From the NCBI GenBank assembly GCA_030770425.1, contig JASJFT010000188.1, positions 1 to 64,000 on the forward strand: DNA of 64,000 nt. The letters are read 5' to 3'. The first letter of the stretch is position 1; the number at the start of each line of letters is the position of its first letter. A program made the translations under genes and the position numbers. The notes under the pieces are model-generated. The model saw nothing but the letters and a program-made list of their open reading frames with translations, made no database searches and was not told the DNA's origin. The DNA comes from Darksidea phi (taxonomy: Eukaryota > Ascomycota > Dothideomycetes > Pleosporales > Lentitheciaceae). This document shows, piece by piece, positions 58,686 through 64,000 of the stretch.

Positions 58686-60659
58686 ATGGCAAACTTAACG
58701 TCACCAACAGAGCTGATTATGCCACTCGATATTAGGCCCGCATCCAGCTCGAAACGAAAGCCAGCTACGGTGGAGAACGAAGACGCCGTGGTCGCTGTGT
58801 CGGGAGCCGCTAATGATACGACGCCGCTTTCAACCCAGCACTTGCGATTCACTATCGAAGGGAAAAGACTGCAAGTACTCGCTTTTTCGTAAGTCGCGAA
58901 AACTCAGGTTTCGGTGCCGTTACTAAAGCTCAGCAGGTTATGTCTTTGCCTATTTCTCTCCACCCTCGAAAGCACCGTCATTGGGACCGCACTCGTAGCC
59001 GTCACGAATGACTTGAAAGGCTTTGATATTAGTAGCTGGATTGTCACATCCTACCTGCTGACATATACTGGTATGGTCGTCTCATCCAAGCATAATACCA
59101 AAAGATTTTACGTGATCCTAATGTCGAGGCTAGGATTTTTAACAGTTCTTGCAAAGCTCAGTGACACGTTTGGGAGACGTAACGTCATGAGTCTTTGTTT
59201 GGTTCTTTTCATTGTCTTCTCATTGGCATGTGGAGTTGCGCGAACGATGCTGCAGCTGTAAGTTTAGACCACTAGCATTAAGTTAGCTGCGGTTCGTTGC
59301 TTATCTAGAACAGCATCGTATTCAGAGCTTTACAAGGCATTGGCGGGGGCGGGATGTATACGATGACTTTTGTAATCCTTCCCGAAATGGTTCCTCCATC
59401 AAAATACGCCGCATATTCCGGTATCATTGCGGGAGTTACAGCTCTATCAAGCCTGCTCGGTCCAATCTTTGGAGGCGTTATCTGTGACCATGGCACCTGG
59501 AAATGGATCTTTTTGCTCAAGTAAGTCCGTTCTATCGTTTTGTTCCTCAACCACTAACTGTTTCATCTAGCGCACCAGCAGGTTTTGTAGCCTTGGTCCT
59601 CTTCTACTTCACACTACCCGCACACTTCCCGTACTCGCTGGAAGACGATTCGCCAACGAAGCTTAGGCTCGGACACAAAGTGCGAAGAATTGACTTCTTA
59701 GGCGTATTTCTACTTTTGACTTCGTCATTTCTGCTCGTAACAGCGATCGAAGAAGGCGGCATACAGTATGCTTGGAGCAGCGCATTCGTTCTCACATTAC
59801 TGGTCCTGTTCGTTGTCCTCATCTTTGGCGTCACTGGGTGGTCGAAGTACTTCAAGGAACGGAAGACGATGCAAGAATCCGTACTTCCGTGGTCCATCCT
59901 CTCGGATCGTTACGCTTTGGGACTTCTTCTCGTTTGCTTCTTTAGCGGTCTCGGTTTCATCACTTGTATCATCATCCTACCGCAGCACTATCAGATGGTC
60001 TTTCGAGACTCACCCTCAACAGCAGGCTACCGTCTCCTCGCCATGACCCTCATCACGCCTCTAGGCTCCGCTTTTGCTGGGGTTGTTCTGCAAAAGCTTC
60101 GATCACCGCCCTTGTACGTCTTGCTTTCCGGTTTCGGCTTCATCATAGTTGGGACAGGCCTCTCGACAATGACTACACATACGTCCGAGAAGTTTCCCGC
60201 ATCCAAGTATGGGTACCAAATTATCCTGGGATTCGGATTTGGCATCAATTTAGCAACGATTATCATGGCAGCCCCTCTCACGTTTACGTGTCAAGACCTA
60301 GGTCAGTGTGCTTCTATCTTCGATATCGGGGAAAGTGCTAACGAGCTTCAGCGGTCGGCATGGGAATCAGCAACCAATTTCGCGTCCTCGGTGGGAGTAT
60401 CGGAGTCGCCATCTGCGCGAACATCCTTAACAACCATATCACGGACCAACTCGAAGAGATCCTTGACCCGGTGCACATAAAAGCGCTGCTGACCTCTGCG
60501 CAGACTATGGCGTTGATCCCGCCCGAACTGCGGGAGATCGTGCGGGAGGCGTTTGCTTCAAGCTTTGTCCAACAAATGCAGATCATTCTCGGATTAAGCG
60601 CCGCGGGTTTTCTAGCAACTCTTCTAATGATTGAAAAGCGGCCGAGATTCCAGCACTAA
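58686..60659 (+). CDS. MFS multidrug-type transporter
   Basis: Six exons: 58686-58888, 58934-59070, 59134-59257, 59314-59520, 59571-60301, 60352-60659; introns of 45-63 bp, 569 aa. Motifs of the drug:H+ antiporter branch are present: LESTVIGTALVAVTNDLKGF in span 1, SSWIVTSYLLTYTGF in span 2, the loop LAKLSDTFGRRNVM (motif A), FRALQGIGGGGMY (motif B) and YSGIIAGVTALSSLLGPIFG (motif C). The size and span count suggest a 12-14 span DHA-type exporter. The first 65 residues are a polar cytoplasmic N-terminus. Two genes of the likely biosynthetic cluster follow on the same strand, so it may export the product; that is inference. Confidence 0.9.
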
Positions 60660-60957
60660 GGTTCCGTAGGCAACAGGCCGTAATAATCTTACATTCAAGT
60701 AGTATGCAGCAATAGCCTGGTTTTAGCCGGTGTTGGAATCCTGTGCCACGTGTGACCTCGATAATTCGGAGCTTTGGCCACTCGAGTGGCACAGCGAAAG
60801 GATATGAGAGCTCCCCCGCTCTAGAGCTTCTGCCTCTCCGCTCGATCCCTTCGTCTTTAGAACTTCTTCTGTTTATTGAAATTTCTGGTCAGGCTAAGCG
60901 TAAAGTTTATTCCTACCAATCCGGCTTCATTGCGATTGGGAGAAGCGATATTTCACG

Positions 60958-61974
60958 ATGGCTTCGCAGTCGAGACTCATTGATACTCTTCCCCCAGCGA
61001 ACAGGCAGAAGAAAATGGAGGTGCTAGCTTTGGGGTTCAGTAGAACAGGTTTGTCCCTTTGCGCGTCGACAAATCGCTCGCTGACCCCTCCCAGGAACAA
61101 TGTGTACGTTTCGGTGCCTTTGACGTTGTGAATTGAAGCTTATTTTGGCAGCTATGAAGATGGCACTCGAGAAGCTCGGATATAACGTATATCATATGGC
61201 AGAGTGTGTCACTAGATGGCAGGAAAAGCATCTGCACCTTTTCGAAGAAGCCACCAGAGCGAAGTTGCTTGGTCAGGGCAAACCGTGGACTGGTGCTGAA
61301 CTTGATAAAGTCCTTCAGAATTACACTGTCAGTATAGCTAACCTATCAACGTTCTGTTGCTAACTTGACTTTCTCTCTAGGCGGTTGAAGACATCCCCTG
61401 TCTCCACTTTGTCGACGAGTTCATAGAGTATTATCCGGAAGCGAAGGTCATTCTGACCACACGAGACATCGACTCTTGGCAGAAGTCGATGGAGAAGTCG
61501 ATCTTCACGATCCTCAAGATACGGATACTTCCATTTATGAGCTTCATCGACCCGGTAAGGTTCCCAGCCTTGGACTCAAAATTCATCTCTAACTTTGTTG
61601 TGCGATAGCTTCTATGGCGACCATACCTCTTCCTTCTCAGGTCGAGCATAGATAAATGGACAGATGGTGACATGTCAAACACGGAGGCTTTGCGACGCAC
61701 CTACACGGAGCACTACGCACATGTACGATCGAAGGTACCCCCAGAAAGATTGCTGAACTTTCATCCGAAAGACGGCTGGGCGCCGCTGTGCGCTTTCTTA
61801 GGAAAAGAGGTTCCCGAAAACGAGCCTTTCCCGCGGGTTAACGACGCTGCGTGGACTGTGAACCTACACTACTTCATTGTGGCCATGAGGCTATGGCACA
61901 TTGGACGGAAGTACCTTGCAATGGCTGCTGTCGTGGGTATCGCGTATGGACTAGCGCGCTGGTCAAGGAAGTGA
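60958..61974 (+). CDS. Sulfotransferase-like P-loop protein with C-terminal membrane anchor and a 9-nt exon
   Basis: Exons 60958-61048, 61095-61103, 61152-61327, 61381-61554 and 61609-61974, giving 271 aa. The 9-nt exon 2 is needed to restore the P-loop-like LGFSRTGTMSMKMALEKLGY, which matches the PAPS-binding 5'-PSB loop of fungal Sulfotransfer_4-type proteins. Other family blocks: NVYHMAECV, AVEDIPCLHFVDEFIEYYPE, KVILTTRDIDSWQKSM, HYAHVRSKVPPERLLNFHPK and PLCAFLGKEVPENEPFPRVN. The last 25 residues (LAMAAVVGIAYGLARWSRK) form one membrane segment with a basic end, so it is probably tail-anchored. Members are frequent in fungal secondary-metabolite clusters; enzymatic activity is unproven. Confidence 0.87.
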
Positions 61975-62948
61975 AAAAGGAAGCTTCATTACGTGTTTAT
62001 GAAATGGCATTTCACAGTGAGCGGAGAAGATCGGAAGATAGTGAATCAAGATATCAGAGTCCATCACAACAGTCTTTGGCTTAGTGTATCGAATCAGCAA
62101 TGAGGATGATAATCCGACATCACTCCCCGAGAGATGATATCTCACTATTGACAACTTTAATCTAAGCGATTAAAGGTGATGCAGCAAACCGCGCGCCTTG
62201 TGATCGCACATGAATCCGACGCATAGTGAGTTCTGCCTTGCTTGACCTGTCGCTAACCCTTGCTACGGGATTGCCGAAACGTAAAACATGGACGGCTGAC
62301 TCTAGACAACTGAAAATGCAGCCAATGCTATTATGGAATGTCCCACAGAGTGTTCAGCCGAAATGATCAAGTCCAACATGGCGACACAAAGCAATATTGC
62401 GGCAGAGCCCTTGATTTGGAAGGAGCGTTGGATTTAGATGTACCTGGGTCGAATGCCTTGTGCTTGCCGCCCATTCTATCGTAATTGCGGCACAGTAGCA
62501 TGATTGTGTCAGAAGACCAGGTTGCCTTGTTCCAGGATACCGGTAGTCATTCCTCGCCAATCCTCCGAAGGTCCCAGAGGGGCGGCACCGGCAAACCGTC
62601 ATAAACGCCGCCTGATCATGTGTGCGGGCCGTTACCGATATGCATGGGAATAATCTCTTAGTCGCTATGCGATGGATACCGCCTAGAGCCTATGATTGGA
62701 GAAGTGTCGCTTGCCGGAAAGTTGACTCTTGAAGGCAGCTCAATGAATCATTGCCTGGGATTCTCTCTGGCCTGTACCCAATCTTTTGGAAGCGCCACGT
62801 CGGCGTTGTATTCGTCCTTAAGTTCAAGGTGTGCTATTTGATCGGATTTTATCATCAAGCGTACGGGGGATTTTATTTTTTTTGAATCATTTCAGATCGT
62901 AATTATTGACCGTATCCTTTTCCTTGCGCAAGGAACAGAACTCCAAAT
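61975..62948. other. Intergenic upstream of the PKS
   Basis: 974 bp without a supported gene, presumed to include the PKS promoter. Confidence 0.5.
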
Positions 62949-64000
62949 ATGATGACAAGACCGATCGAAAGTCCTGTCAAGCGAGGCGAGCGAGGCTGTG
63001 AGAGTTCATCCCGTGAAGACTCAGAAGCCACCGGCGGCGATAATGGTGGTTCTCTAGAGCCAATTGCCATCATTGGGTTCGCCGCCAGATTTCCGGAAGA
63101 TGCTGTGGACACCGAACGTTTTTGGGAGATGTTGCTCAAAAAACGAAGCGCGTTATCGAAGGTGCCAGAGGAACGCTATAATGCGGATGCTTTTGTAAGT
63201 TTCAAACTCAAGAAGTGCGATGGTCTCGGGGCAACACTGCTCATACATGGTCGTAGGATGGCGCTAGCCAGGGTCATTTCATCAGGGAAAACCTGGGTGC
63301 ATTTGATGCTGCATTCTTCACCGTTTCGCCCGCCGAGGCCGAGAGTATGGACCCACAGCAACGCTGGCTGCTGGAGATTACCTATCATGCTCTAGAGAAC
63401 TGTATGTGCACCGTCCTAAATCTGAGAGACCCCTATTCTAACACATGTGTAGCTGGGATTAGCCTCGTTCAAGCCAAAAATTCGCAGACGTCGGTCCACG
63501 TGGGGTGCTTCACCCATGACTTCGAGAAGATGATGCAGGCTGATGTAGATCTCCCTGGAAGGCATAAAATATTGGGTTCGAGCAAGTCCATCCTCGCAAA
63601 CAGGGTTAGCTGGTTTTACGACCTGCATGGGCCGAGCGTAGTAGTTGATACCGCTTGCTCGAGCAGCCTGGTAGCACTCCATCAGGCCTGCCAAGCTTTG
63701 CGCAACGGCGATGCGAGCATGGTAAGCTTTCCTATCTGACGATAAATACCATAAGCAATCCGCTGATAGTCCAGGGTGTCGTCGCTGGCGTCAATCTCTT
63801 CTTTGACCCCATTGGTACCTTGAACTTGCACAGCCTCGGCTTTCTTTCGCCTGACAACAAGTGCTACAGTTTCGACCATCGAGCGAACGGCTACTCCAGA
63901 GGGGAGGGTATAGGAGCAGTCATAATCAAACCTCTTTCGAAAGCTCTACAAGATGGAAACTGTATTCGAGCAGTCATTCGCGCCACCGGTTCAAACCAGG
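62949..64000 (+). CDS. Type I polyketide synthase, N-terminal ketosynthase part
   Basis: Starts at ATG 62949 and runs off the right edge. Exons in the window: 62949-63194, 63257-63401, 63453-63721 and 63775 to the edge; introns of 62, 51 and 53 bp. Ketosynthase blocks: PIAIIGFAARFPEDAVDTE, RFWEMLLKKRSALSKVPEER, FDAAFFTVSPAEAESMDPQQ, RWLLEITYHALEN, the active-site VVVDTACSSSLVALHQACQA, LFFDPIGTLNLHSLGFLSPD, and the catalytic-His region entry CYSFDHRANGYSRGEG. This order is typical of iterative reducing fungal PKSs, but the downstream domains that would decide the class are outside the window. The first intron boundary (63195-63256) is the least certain. With the MFS and sulfotransferase-like genes it suggests a biosynthetic cluster. 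Confidence 0.9.

Overview
The window is nuclear DNA of a filamentous ascomycete (Pezizomycotina). Dothideomycetes is my guess, at low confidence. Evidence: nearly all genes carry 45-85 bp introns with GT..AG ends and CTAAC/CTGAC-like branch points. The gene content is also fungal: NACHT-WD40 NLR, separase, tyrosinase, rhodopsin-like membrane protein, reducing-type PKS, chromodomain Ty3/gypsy debris. I rebuilt the exon structures by hand from splice signals and reading phase, and total coding lengths were checked to be multiples of three.

Layout. 1-3372: an NLR on the minus strand with nine nearly identical 126-bp WD40 units, running off the left edge. 4.8-5.4 kb: a small conserved fungal protein with an early stop. 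6.1-11.2 kb: a block of decayed copies of housekeeping genes, namely a Topors-like RING protein joined to a SNIP1/Pml1-type FHA domain (minus), divergent from a full-length but broken Prp22/DHX8 splicing helicase (plus). 12.3-16.1 kb: an atypical kinase-like gene, a six-exon Aim9-like phosphotransferase and a small protein with aromatic repeats. 18.1-28.0 kb: the most unusual region. Two copies of a divergent gene pair (a DUF7924-like protein next to a short casein-kinase-1-like kinase) lie in mirror orientation around a spacer that holds a minisatellite with an assembly gap. A TA-flanked MITE sits in one of the two shared promoters. 29.0-30.4 kb: an Aurora kinase gene with two nonsense codons. 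34.5-39.1 kb: methyltransferase, 38-residue zinc-ribbon protein, secreted tyrosinase. 41.2-42.9 kb: tandem MARVEL-like membrane genes, one truncated. 44.2-50.9 kb: intact separase (2196 aa). 51.3-55.4 kb: an adenylating-enzyme pseudogene cut by a chromovirus fragment, followed by a fold-back element. 56.6-64.0 kb: rhodopsin-like protein, then MFS transporter, sulfotransferase-like protein and the 5' end of a type I PKS, all plus strand, probably the edge of a secondary-metabolite cluster.

Decayed but intron-bearing or full-length copies of genes that are normally essential and single-copy (Prp22, SNIP1/Pml1, Aurora) suggest a DNA-level duplication history: segmental or whole-genome duplication, or hybridisation. 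Functional copies are expected elsewhere in the genome. Several nonsense codons fit C-to-T change as in RIP, others do not. The best candidate for an undescribed system is the duplicated DUF7924-like/CK1-like divergent pair.
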